From contig DLJQ01000001.1 of assembly GCA_002484335.1 (NCBI GenBank), forward strand, positions 161,435 to 225,434: a DNA stretch of 64,000 bases, given 5' to 3'. The notes beneath the pieces are model-generated. The model worked only from the letters and a program-made list of their open reading frames with translations, ran no database searches and was not told the DNA's origin. A program made the position numbers and the translations under genes. This document shows positions 1-8,159 of the stretch, piece by piece. How positions within the stretch are numbered: the stretch's first letter is position 1; every line of letters starts with the position of its first letter. This stretch comes from Flavobacteriales bacterium UBA7612. Lineage in GTDB: Bacteria > Bacteroidota > Bacteroidia > Flavobacteriales > Weeksellaceae.

Positions 1-63
1 GAAGAAGATACTTTAATTGCTAACGAAAGAAAAGTTATTGAAGAAAAAATGAATAATATTTAA
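1..63 (+). CDS. C-terminal end of a gene cut by the window edge
   Basis: The first 63 bases read without a stop in frame 1 for 20 codons and then end in TAA. The residues are charged and helix-like (ending IEEKMNNI). The next gene follows 61 bases later on the same strand. Nothing here identifies the product, and it could also be a chance reading frame. Confidence 0.4.
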   Translation, partial: EEDTLIANERKVIEEKMNNI

Positions 64-124
64 AAAATATCAATTTATTTTTTTTGATTTATCTTTATCA
101 AATAATCCTTTATAACCACATGAT

Positions 125-787
125 ATGAAAAAACTTATTTATTTAACATTATTAATTATATCAACATTTGCCTTAACTTCTTGTTCTAATAATGATGATG
201 GAGGAAATAATCAAAATGTCCCTAATAGTGGAATTATAAATTATAGAGGATATAGTCTTCCTATTTATTATATCACTGTTGAAGATTACAAACCATATGA
301 TAATGGAATTTCTTATATCGTAGAATTATCTACAAATCCAGTAAATTACAATGGAAAAAATTCTGGAGCTTATATGTATTTAGAAATTTATCAATCTAAT
401 AGTTTAAGTTTTAGTGGTCAATACACAACAAGTTCTGCTAATCAATATACAAGATCATTGGATTTAATTGAATTTCACGTTGATCCATTATTACAAAATG
501 GAATTCCTGTAGAAGGGCAATCTACTTTAGAAGTTTATAATGATTATTTTTCTTCGGGTTCTATTCTTTTAAATAATTATCAAAATGATATATTGTATAC
601 AAATTTTGAAATGATTGATCAAGATGGATATCGACTAACTGGAAATTATGAAGGTGTTTTTGATTATATTCAGAATTATAATGCTAAGAATGCTAAGTCA
701 AATCCTACGCTTAGAAAAATGGTTGAAGATCGTAAAAAATCTAAAGGAGAATTAAGACAATTACGTGCTGAAAGATTAAAACAATAA
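125..787 (+). CDS. Lipoprotein of unknown function, probably surface-exposed
   Basis: This encodes 220 residues. The N-terminus is a type II signal peptide with a lipobox ending in LTSC near residue 20. The Cys is followed by SNNDDGGNN, an Asn/Asp-rich stretch like the lipoprotein export signal that sends Bacteroidota lipoproteins to the cell surface (family knowledge). Residues 40-180 are Tyr/Asn-rich and probably beta-strand. The last 35 residues are Lys/Arg/Glu-rich and probably a helix. No known domain was recognised. The gene ends at a strong bidirectional terminator (805-848). The start is the only ATG before the signal peptide. Confidence 0.75.
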   Translation: MKKLIYLTLLIISTFALTSCSNNDDGGNNQNVPNSGIINYRGYSLPIYYITVEDYKPYDNGISYIVELSTNPVNYNGKNSGAYMYLEIYQSNSLSFSGQYTTSSANQYTRSLDLIEFHVDPLLQNGIPVEGQSTLEVYNDYFSSGSILLNNYQNDILYTNFEMIDQDGYRLTGNYEGVFDYIQNYNAKNAKSNPTLRKMVEDRKKSKGELRQLRAERLKQ

Positions 788-804
788 TTTTATATAAAAT
801 TCAA

Positions 805-848
805 ACAAAAAATTGCTTCAAAAAATATTTTTTGAAGCAATTTTTTGT
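805..848. terminator. Bidirectional intrinsic terminator
   Basis: This is a long perfect inverted repeat (arms TTGCTTCAAAAAAT and ATTTTTTGAAGCAA) flanked by A and T runs on both sides. It closes the plus-strand lipoprotein gene and could also stop transcription coming from the minus strand. Confidence 0.85.
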
Positions 849-852
849 TTTT

Positions 853-984
853 GCAATAGTGATTGAAGTGGAAATCCTTTTTTTGATTGGTCTTGTATTT
901 CGACTTCGCTCAATCACCTAGTTTAAATGCAAGACCAATCTAAAAGATTGCAACGAAAAGCACGGCCCGAAGGGATTGCCCAAT
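853..984 (+). repeat. Structured intergenic repeat element, copy 1
   Basis: Paired arms are GCAAT (853-857) with ATTGC (975-979) outside, and GATTGGTCTTG (885-895) with CAAGACCAATC (930-940) inside; AATC and GATT also flank the inner stem. The conserved blocks GATTGAAGTGGAAATCCTTT, TTTCGACTTCRCTCAA and AGATTG-AA-G recur in copy 2 at 40050-40147, where both stems have other bases that still pair. A degenerate copy lies at 17042-17143. The element ends 7-12 bases before the stop codon of the minus-strand gene at 992. It may be a member of a known flavobacterial RNA motif family (Flavo-1 is one candidate), but I could not check. Confidence 0.8.
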
Positions 985-991
985 AAAAAAG

Positions 992-1897
992 TTATTTTAG
1001 TTGCATTCTTTTCTTGGCTTCATCTAACCATGGTTGATAAGTACAATGTTTTAGGATTGCTTCGTAAATTGCTTTACTGTTGGGATCTTTTGCATCTAGT
1101 TCATAAATCAATGAATTTAAAAATCCATTTTTTATACTTGAACTTTTAATATTATCTAAGAGTGCTTCTGCAGAAAACCCTTCATATAATTTTTCTTGTA
1201 AATTATTTAACACCAAACTTCTATAACTTTGAAAAGTTCTAAAATCTTCATCATTATCTAAATCAATTTTATCTAATTCAGTTAAAAAATTAATTGGTAA
1301 TTGAGTTGATTCTGGGTGAAAATAAGAATATGAATCTTTATAACTATATAACAAATTAATATAATCATAATTTAAATTCTTTCTCTCTTTACCAATAAAG
1401 ATTGGGTTCACATCAGACTTTTCTAATTCTTGAATTATTTTTTTATGAAAAACGGTTATTTTCGTTCTAAAATCTTGAGGATTCAATTGAAATAACTCTG
1501 TATTATCTGCTAAAAAATTATCGGTCTCAAAATCTTTTTTAATCAAATAGTTATTCCTTTTATTTCCTTTACCTGTAAAAGAAAAATTAGTATCTATTTT
1601 ATTTAAGTCAACATTTAGAACTAAACTATCTTCTGGTACAAGATAAACTGTATACTCATCTCTATCTATAGAAAGTATTTTATATCCCTCGTCTACTAAT
1701 CTAACTGTATCAGAAAAATTTCCATCAAAATCTAATGCAAATGCTTTTTCTCTATTATTCAATAATAAATAAATACTATCTGTTTCTGCATTTGCTATTC
1801 TTCCACTAAAATAAAGAATATTTTGATCTTTATTCTTCGTAATACAACTATAATTAACCAATAAAATTAGTAAAAAACATTTCCAATAAGATGTCAT
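992..1897 (-). CDS. DUF4369-like lipoprotein without a thioredoxin domain
   Basis: This encodes about 301 residues from the ATG at 1897. The open frame reaches 1924, but the shorter start puts the signal peptide (MTSYWKCFLLILL, lipobox NYSC) at the N-terminus, and a TACTTTTG -7 box lies at 1922-1929. Residues about 25-120 (ILYFSGRI..., FSFTGKGNKRNNYL) resemble the DUF4369 beta domain that precedes the thioredoxin domain in many Bacteroidota TlpA-like proteins. The C-terminal half is helical, and no CxxC motif or thioredoxin fold follows. It is the last gene of the unit plsC / M1 peptidase / rnhA and begins 38 bases after rnhA. The DUF4369 call is by pattern only; function unknown. Confidence 0.7.
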   Translation of the reverse strand: MTSYWKCFLLILLVNYSCITKNKDQNILYFSGRIANAETDSIYLLLNNREKAFALDFDGNFSDTVRLVDEGYKILSIDRDEYTVYLVPEDSLVLNVDLNKIDTNFSFTGKGNKRNNYLIKKDFETDNFLADNTELFQLNPQDFRTKITVFHKKIIQELEKSDVNPIFIGKERKNLNYDYINLLYSYKDSYSYFHPESTQLPINFLTELDKIDLDNDEDFRTFQSYRSLVLNNLQEKLYEGFSAEALLDNIKSSSIKNGFLNSLIYELDAKDPNSKAIYEAILKHCTYQPWLDEAKKRMQLK

Positions 1898-1934
1898 TTT
1901 TCCTCTTCTCACAATACTAAACAAAAGTATATAA

Positions 1935-2408
1935 TTATTCTTCTTGTTGATGTATTTCGAAGTAAGAATCTATCTTAAAATTTTCTGGTTTATTTGCAGC
2001 TGCTACGGCTAGTTCATCTGCTCTTTCATTCCAATGATGACCTGCATGTCCTTTTATCCACTGAAATTTGACATTATGTATTTTATATACTTCTAAAAAT
2101 CGTTGCCATAAATCTGGATTCTTTTTTCCTTTAAATCCTTTTTTTTGCCAACCAAAAACCCAACGTTTTTCTACAGAATCCACAACATATTTAGAATCTG
2201 TTACAATTGTGATCTCTGTATTTGTAAATTTTAAGGTTTCTAAAGCTGTAATAACAGCTAACAATTCCATTCGATTATTAGTTGTTAAACGAAAGCCTTG
2301 AGAGATTTCTTTTTTTATTTTTTTCTCAGTTTCTAATAAAATACAACCAAAACCTCCTGGTCCAGGGTTTCCTAATGAAGAACCATCTGTATAAGCTACA
2401 ATTGCCAT
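1935..2408 (-). CDS. rnhA: Ribonuclease HI
   Basis: This 157-residue enzyme cleaves the RNA strand of RNA-DNA hybrids and removes R-loops and primers. The catalytic carboxylates are all visible: D8 in TDGSS, E48 in NNRMEL, D71 in VTDSKY, and D131 in NERADELA, with the flexible-loop His at about 121-125 (GHAGHH). The family glycine motif GNPGPGGFG is intact, and the length is typical of the single-domain bacterial form. It lies 6 bases downstream of the M1 peptidase gene, so the two are probably co-transcribed. Confidence 0.96.
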   Translation of the reverse strand: MAIVAYTDGSSLGNPGPGGFGCILLETEKKIKKEISQGFRLTTNNRMELLAVITALETLKFTNTEITIVTDSKYVVDSVEKRWVFGWQKKGFKGKKNPDLWQRFLEVYKIHNVKFQWIKGHAGHHWNERADELAVAAANKPENFKIDSYFEIHQQEE

Positions 2409-2414
2409 AAGTTT

Positions 2415-4271
2415 TTAAGGTTTATAATTCAACATTCCATCAATTGTTTGCTTAGCAACAAAATGATAATTTGGACGAGCTGATTTGTAAATATCATTAG
2501 CTAAATCAAATTGTTTAGATTCTTTTAGAGCCAAATACAATGGTTCTAAAAATTTACGACGACCAACATTTACCAAAAATTCTTTTGCATTTTTATTGAC
2601 CTTATCATAATGTAATAGAAATGCTTTCTCGAACCAAGCACATTCTATTTCAGGATTTTTAGAATCTGTAAAATCATAAATTTCATCTAAATAAGCTAAA
2701 TCTTCTTTTGTATTTTTATCTACATCAATTTGACGAATATAATGCAACCATTCATTCGTAGATTTTGTAGAAATAGCTATTTTCTCAGGACTGACTTTAT
2801 TTCTGCTATTCTTAATATCTTGTTGTAATTGATTTTCTGCTAAATCAAATAATTTTGAAGTAGGTTTTTGTACTCCTTTTGGCCAACCAGTAGTATAAAT
2901 CCATTCTTGCACAAAACTATCATCATTATTTGTTAAGTTTTGTTTTAAATAATCTATAAATTTTTCTGTTGTCATTGTTTGGAAAGCATGTGAAGAAAAA
3001 TAATTATTCAAGAATATATCAAATTTTTCTCTTCCATATTTATCCTCTAACATCTTCAGGAATAAATATCCTTTATCATAAGGTACATCAGAAAAAGCAT
3101 CATCAGGATTTTTACCTTTCATGTTAACTTTTAGAGATGTATATTCTTTTGGAATATTTCGCATTGATGTTTCAAGATCCTGGAAACCAATTACAGAAAT
3201 CATATCAGCATAATCTTTACCTTCTAACTCTTCCATAATACGGCGCTCAAAATAAACGGTGAATCCTTCATTTATCCAAAAATCATCCCATGTAGAATTT
3301 GTAACTAGATTTCCAGACCAAGAATGTGCTAATTCGTGAGCAACTAAATTAGTCATTGATCTATCTCCAACAATAGCTGTTGGAGTTGCAAATGTAAGAC
3401 GTGGATTTTCCATCCCTCCAAATGGGAAAGAAGGAGGAAGAACTAAAACATCAAACTGTTCCCAAGGATATTTTCCGTATAATTTTTCTGCTGTTGTAAC
3501 CATTTTTCCCATATCTGCAAATTCCCAAACTGCATCTTTAAGCAAATTTGGTTCAGCATAAATTCCTGTTCTATTGTCTATAGCTTGGTAATTTACATCT
3601 CCTACAGCTAAAGCAACTAAATAAGGTGCTATTGGCTGTGGCATTTTAAATGTATAAATACCATCTTTTGATTTTTCTTTTGGATTAATGGCACTCATTA
3701 ATGCCATAAGATCTTTCGGTGTTTTTATTTTTGCATCATAAGTAATACGAACACTTGGTGTATCCTGAATTGGAATCCAAGAACGAGTAAGAATTGCTTG
3801 CCCTTGTGATAATAAAAAAGGTTGTTTTTTATCATGAGTTTGCTCTGGGCTTAACCATTGTAATGCATTTGCATCTGATGTTGTTTTATAATAAACTGTA
3901 ACAACTGTATCTTTTGGAGTTATATCAATTTCTAATGCACGTCCTTTTACAGCATCTCTGTTACCTAACTTAAACGTTGTTTTTTTATTGTTGGCTAATA
4001 AAACAGAATCAATTGTTAATTCTTCTGTATCAAGAATAATTTTTTTTGAATTATTATTTTTGAATTGGTAAGATGCTGATCCTTTTATTTGATGAGTTTT
4101 AAAATCAGTTTCTATATCTAAACTCAAATGCTTAATACGTGCTTTATCTAAATCAGCAAATGTTTGATTATCTTTTGCTTCTTGTAAACCTTTTATTGTA
4201 GATGTAGTTTGTTTATTGCAACTAGCGGCAATTAATGCAGTTCCTAATGCGATATAAACTAATTTTTGCAT
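2415..4271 (-). CDS. M1 family zinc metallopeptidase, LTA4 hydrolase-like lipoprotein
   Basis: This encodes 618 residues. The signal peptide ends in a lipobox AASC at Cys18, so the enzyme is probably membrane-anchored in the periplasm. The M1 hallmarks are intact: the exopeptidase motif GGMEN (285-289), the zinc site HELAH (312-316), and the third ligand E335 in NEGF. The N-terminal beta domain and a C-terminal helical repeat domain follow the leukotriene A4 hydrolase layout. It should release N-terminal amino acids from peptides. The gene overlaps plsC by 13 bases, which points to one operon. Confidence 0.93.
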   Translation of the reverse strand: MQKLVYIALGTALIAASCNKQTTSTIKGLQEAKDNQTFADLDKARIKHLSLDIETDFKTHQIKGSASYQFKNNNSKKIILDTEELTIDSVLLANNKKTTFKLGNRDAVKGRALEIDITPKDTVVTVYYKTTSDANALQWLSPEQTHDKKQPFLLSQGQAILTRSWIPIQDTPSVRITYDAKIKTPKDLMALMSAINPKEKSKDGIYTFKMPQPIAPYLVALAVGDVNYQAIDNRTGIYAEPNLLKDAVWEFADMGKMVTTAEKLYGKYPWEQFDVLVLPPSFPFGGMENPRLTFATPTAIVGDRSMTNLVAHELAHSWSGNLVTNSTWDDFWINEGFTVYFERRIMEELEGKDYADMISVIGFQDLETSMRNIPKEYTSLKVNMKGKNPDDAFSDVPYDKGYLFLKMLEDKYGREKFDIFLNNYFSSHAFQTMTTEKFIDYLKQNLTNNDDSFVQEWIYTTGWPKGVQKPTSKLFDLAENQLQQDIKNSRNKVSPEKIAISTKSTNEWLHYIRQIDVDKNTKEDLAYLDEIYDFTDSKNPEIECAWFEKAFLLHYDKVNKNAKEFLVNVGRRKFLEPLYLALKESKQFDLANDIYKSARPNYHFVAKQTIDGMLNYKP

Positions 4272-5014
4272 TGCTGTAAATCTTTTAAAATTGTGTTGAA
4301 AGCTGCCTCTTTTAAAGCTTCTCTGTCTTTATTAATTTCTAAATTATCGGTTTCGAAAATAGTTAATAAACGTACTTTTATTTTTCCAGGATAACCTCTA
4401 AACCAATTAAACGGAAACATCTTATTTAAACCATCTATAGCAATTACAGCCAAAGGTGTTTTCGTTTCTATTGCAATATTAAAAGCTCCGTTTTTGAATG
4501 GATCTAAGTAAATTTCAAATTCTTTTTGATTGGTTACACCTCCTTCAGGAAAGATAAAAATACTTCTATTTTCTTTTAATTTCTTAATTGATTCTGGATA
4601 TACATTCGCTTTACTACGCGCACTTGTACGATCTACGGGAATACAAAATCGTTCGAAAATTTTTCCAAAGATAGGTATTTTAAGCAATTCTGCTTTACCT
4701 ACAAAAGCTATCGGATGATCTTTTAGAATCGTGAACATTAACATAATATCCATCACAGAACTATGATTAGCAATAAATACATAGTTTCTATTAGGATTTA
4801 AAGCGACATACTCTTTATAATCAACTGTAAATCCTGTACCATATAATAAGAATTTTCCCCAAAATCGGACTAATGGATATATATATGGGAAGGTTTTATC
4901 AAAATAAGATAATGGTAATACAATAAAAACTCCTATTACTAAAACATAGGTTAATGATAAAATAATCATCCAAATTCTCCATAATAGAACAAAAAAACCT
5001 TTGATGTATTTCAT
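4259..5014 (-). CDS. plsC: 1-acyl-sn-glycerol-3-phosphate acyltransferase (PlsC family)
   Basis: This 251-residue protein transfers a second acyl chain to lysophosphatidate in phospholipid synthesis at the inner membrane. The acyltransferase motif I is NHSSVMD (His84, Asp89), and FPEGG is motif III, with the usual FPEGTR ending altered to FPEGGVTN. A hydrophobic helix spans roughly residues 7-36. The frame is open to 5032, but that position is TTG; the ATG at 5014 gives a normal N-terminus, so I chose it. It is the first gene of the minus-strand unit and is divergent from pgi. Confidence 0.92.
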   Translation of the reverse strand: MKYIKGFFVLLWRIWMIILSLTYVLVIGVFIVLPLSYFDKTFPYIYPLVRFWGKFLLYGTGFTVDYKEYVALNPNRNYVFIANHSSVMDIMLMFTILKDHPIAFVGKAELLKIPIFGKIFERFCIPVDRTSARSKANVYPESIKKLKENRSIFIFPEGGVTNQKEFEIYLDPFKNGAFNIAIETKTPLAVIAIDGLNKMFPFNWFRGYPGKIKVRLLTIFETDNLEINKDREALKEAAFNTILKDLQQCKN

Positions 5015-5172
5015 GAAATTTTCACTAATCAATTCATCAAAGATAAAACACTTAACTATTTTATAAACTATAATTATTAATATCCCTAAATAATATAAAC
5101 TATTTGATTAGATAATTTAATTATAGAATAAGATTGAAATGCTTAAATTTGTTAAGGAAAAATTACAAAAAA

Positions 5173-6825
5173 ATGGCTTTAAACACAATAAATCCAACAA
5201 AAACAAAAGCTTGGAATAAATTAGAAACGCATTTTTCTATTATAGAAAAATTAACAATAAAAGAATTATTTGAACAAAACACGAAACGTTTTGAAGGCTT
5301 TTCTATTCAATATCCTTCTTTGTTAGTAGATTATTCTAAAAATAGAATAAATGCTGAAACAATTCAATTATTAGTTGATTTAGCAAAAGAAATGGATGTT
5401 GATGGTGCAATTCAACAAATGTTTAATGGAGAAAAAATAAATCAAACTGAGCAAAGAGCTGTTTTACATACTGCCCTTAGAAATCGTTCTAATGAAGAAG
5501 TTTTGGTTGATGGCAAAGATGTAATGCCACAGATAAATGAAGTATTAGAACAGATGAAGACTTTCTCAGAAAAAGTAATTTCTGGAGAATGGAAAGGTTT
5601 TTCTGGAAAAGAAATTACTGATGTTGTTAACATCGGAATTGGGGGATCTGATCTTGGTCCAGTGATGGTTACTGAAGCTTTAAAACATTATAAAACTCGT
5701 TTAAATGTTCATTTTGTATCAAATATTGATGGAACTCATTTAGCAGAAACTTTCAAAACTATTAATCCTGAAACTACATTATTTATTGTAGCTTCTAAAA
5801 CATTTACTACACAAGAAACAATGACCAATGCTTTTTCTGCAAAAGAATGGTTTTTAAATTCTGATGCTAAAGAAGAGGATGTTGCTAAACACTTTGTGGC
5901 TTTATCTACAAATGCTGATGGTGTTTCAAAATTTGGAATTGATACTGCTAACATGTTTCAATTTTGGGATTGGGTTGGTGGCCGATATTCATTATGGAGT
6001 GCTATTGGTTTAAGTATTTGTTTGGCTGTTGGTTTTGATAAATTTGAAGAATTACTAGAAGGAGCTCATGAAATGGATGTCCATTTCAAAACAGAAACAT
6101 TAGATCAAAATATTCCTGTTATTTTGGCTTTATTAGGAATTTGGTACAATAATTTCTTTGGAGCTGATTCTTATGCATTATTACCATACGAACAATATTT
6201 ATCTCGCTTTGCTGCATATTTTCAACAAGGAGATATGGAAAGTAATGGTAAATACGTTGGCAGAAACAGAGAAAAAGTTAATTACGAAACTGGACCTATT
6301 ATTTGGGGAGAACCAGGTACAAATGGACAACATGCTTTTTATCAATTAATCCATCAAGGAACAAAATTAATTCCTGCTGATTTTATTGCTGGAGCTAATT
6401 CATTAAATAAATTAGGAGATCATCATGCAAAATTATTGTCTAACTTTTTTGCCCAAACAGAAGCTTTAGCTTTTGGAAAAGATGAAGCAACTGTTGTTGA
6501 TGAACTAAAAAAATCTGGAAAATCTCAAGAGGAAATTGATTATTTAACTGCTTTCAAAATTTTTGAAGGGAATAGACCTACAAATTCAATTTTGTATGAT
6601 GTATTAACTCCTAAAGTACTTGGTAACTTAATTGCAATGTACGAACACAAAATTTTTGTACAAGGAGTTATCTGGAATATATTCTCTTTTGATCAATGGG
6701 GAGTTGAATTAGGTAAACAATTAGCTAATGTAATTTTACCAGAATTAGAAAATGATGAAACTATTACAAGTCATGATTCTTCTACTAATGGTTTAATCAA
6801 TACTTATAAATACTGGAGAAAATAA
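5173..6825 (+). CDS. pgi: Glucose-6-phosphate isomerase
   Basis: This 550-residue enzyme interconverts glucose 6-phosphate and fructose 6-phosphate in the cytoplasm. Visible family features are the sugar-phosphate loop IGIGGSDLG, SKTFTTQET, the EPGTNGQHAFYQL block, a catalytic-type His in GDHHAKL, and the C-terminal signature FSFDQWGVELGK. The open frame extends upstream to a TTG at 5134, but the ATG at 5173 gives the usual family N-terminus (MALNTINPTKTKAW). It is a single-gene unit with a terminator at 6838. Confidence 0.97.
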   Translation: MALNTINPTKTKAWNKLETHFSIIEKLTIKELFEQNTKRFEGFSIQYPSLLVDYSKNRINAETIQLLVDLAKEMDVDGAIQQMFNGEKINQTEQRAVLHTALRNRSNEEVLVDGKDVMPQINEVLEQMKTFSEKVISGEWKGFSGKEITDVVNIGIGGSDLGPVMVTEALKHYKTRLNVHFVSNIDGTHLAETFKTINPETTLFIVASKTFTTQETMTNAFSAKEWFLNSDAKEEDVAKHFVALSTNADGVSKFGIDTANMFQFWDWVGGRYSLWSAIGLSICLAVGFDKFEELLEGAHEMDVHFKTETLDQNIPVILALLGIWYNNFFGADSYALLPYEQYLSRFAAYFQQGDMESNGKYVGRNREKVNYETGPIIWGEPGTNGQHAFYQLIHQGTKLIPADFIAGANSLNKLGDHHAKLLSNFFAQTEALAFGKDEATVVDELKKSGKSQEEIDYLTAFKIFEGNRPTNSILYDVLTPKVLGNLIAMYEHKIFVQGVIWNIFSFDQWGVELGKQLANVILPELENDETITSHDSSTNGLINTYKYWRK

Positions 6826-6837
6826 TTATATTCATAG

Positions 6838-6873
6838 AATCCGAAAAAGTAAAACCTTATTCGGATTTTTTTT
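6838..6873 (+). terminator. Intrinsic terminator of pgi
   Basis: Arms AATCCGAA (6838-6845) and TTCGGATT (6860-6867) are followed by a T run. Confidence 0.85.
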
Positions 6874-6921
6874 ATCTCTTATTCTCCTAAAGAGGAATTA
6901 AATTATTAGTGAAAATGATAA

Positions 6922-6960
6922 AATAAAAAAAGCCGAAGATTAATCTTCGGCTTTTTTATT
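6922..6960. terminator. Bidirectional terminator at the end of the bamA-skp operon
   Basis: A near-perfect palindrome (AGCCGAAGAT and ATCTTCGGCT) with A and T tails on both sides. It lies just past the stop codon of the minus-strand Skp gene, so it can end that operon and back up the pgi terminator. Confidence 0.85.
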
Positions 6961-6989
6961 TTATCTAATTAAATGATATAATTTATAAA

Positions 6990-7505
6990 TTATAATCCTA
7001 ATTCTTTTTTAACATCGTTTAATAAGTCATACCCTCCAGCTTTGTAAACTAATACACCAGCAGGTAAAACATATTTTACACCTTTTTTAGCAGCAGCAGA
7101 ACTAATTGCATCAGATACTCTTTTCTCGATAGGATCCATTAATGCTTTTTCTTTAGCTTGTACTTCTTCTTGAGCAGCTTTAGCGTAAGTTTCATACTTT
7201 TGTTGCATTTGTTGCTCTTTTTCTTGATATTTATTAGCAGCAATTAATTTTTGTTGCTCTTCTTGAGATTTACCAGCTAAATCTTTTTGAGCAGTTTCCA
7301 TAAATGTTTTGTAATCTGCTTGTAATTTAGCAATAGCATCTTGGTGTTTTTTTCCTAAAATTTCTAATTCACCTTCAGCTTTTTTATATGCAGGCATTGA
7401 TTCTATTACTGCTTGAGTATCGATGTAAGCAATTTCTTGAGCATAAGTTAAAACGCTTCCGAAAATCATCATTGCCAATACTGTTATCAATCTAATTTGT
7501 TTCAT
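6990..7505 (-). CDS. OmpH/Skp family periplasmic chaperone (second of two)
   Basis: This encodes 171 residues: a signal peptide (cleavage near AQE, about residue 23) and then an OmpH fold with a long Gln/Lys/Glu-rich coiled coil (about residues 40-125). Skp proteins hold unfolded outer-membrane proteins on the way to the Bam machine. The motif IAYIDTQAVIESMPAYK at the start of the mature chain is typical. It is the last gene of the bamA operon, 29 bases after its paralogue. Two Skp copies side by side are usual in flavobacteria. Confidence 0.93.
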   Translation of the reverse strand: MKQIRLITVLAMMIFGSVLTYAQEIAYIDTQAVIESMPAYKKAEGELEILGKKHQDAIAKLQADYKTFMETAQKDLAGKSQEEQQKLIAANKYQEKEQQMQQKYETYAKAAQEEVQAKEKALMDPIEKRVSDAISSAAAKKGVKYVLPAGVLVYKAGGYDLLNDVKKELGL

Positions 7506-7534
7506 TTCTAGTCTAATTTGAATTTTAATATTTA

Positions 7535-8104
7535 TTATCTTCTTTTATTATTTGTGCTTTTTTTATTATTTGATTTCGACTCACTTTTTTTCAAATCTGG
7601 TCTAAGTTCTTGTAATACTTCTCTACTTATATCAAATTTTGGATCAGTATAAATCATTATCAAATCACTTCCTTTATCAAATACAAAACTATAACCTCTT
7701 TTGTCAGCTACTGCTTTTGTTGCGTTATAAATTTGATCCTGTAAAGGCTTTACAACAGATCTCCTTAAATTTATTAAATCTCCATTAGGTCCATATCTTT
7801 TATCTTGTAAAGATTTTATAGACTTAGCTTCATCAAATATCTTCTTTTCCTGCTCCTTCAACTGCTCTGGAGTTAAAAGAATTTTCTCTGCTTCGAATTC
7901 GGCTTGTAATTTAGCAAAATTTTCTTGTCTTTGCCCAATTTCTTTTTGCCAACTTTCTGTCTGAGATTTTAATTTACTCTGCGAAGATGTATATTCTGGC
8001 AAATTCTCTAATATGTATTGAGAATCTACATAACAAAATCTTTGTGCAAATGTAAAACTAGCAAATCCAAGAAATAAGATTATAAAGCTAGACCATTTTT
8101 TCAT
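7535..8104 (-). CDS. OmpH/Skp family periplasmic chaperone (first of two)
   Basis: This encodes 189 residues with a signal peptide (FTFAQ) and the OmpH start motif FCYVDSQYILENLPEY. A coiled coil spans about residues 40-115. The tail after residue 170 is Lys/Ser/Asn-rich (KKSESKSNNKKS) and probably disordered, a feature its neighbour lacks. It is 55 bases downstream of bamA and on the same strand, fitting a role in outer-membrane protein assembly. Confidence 0.93.
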   Translation of the reverse strand: MKKWSSFIILFLGFASFTFAQRFCYVDSQYILENLPEYTSSQSKLKSQTESWQKEIGQRQENFAKLQAEFEAEKILLTPEQLKEQEKKIFDEAKSIKSLQDKRYGPNGDLINLRRSVVKPLQDQIYNATKAVADKRGYSFVFDKGSDLIMIYTDPKFDISREVLQELRPDLKKSESKSNNKKSTNNKRR

Positions 8105-8159
8105 ATTTTTATAAATTTAGGTTCTAAAATTATGCCAAAACTATCTGAAAACTATTTAA

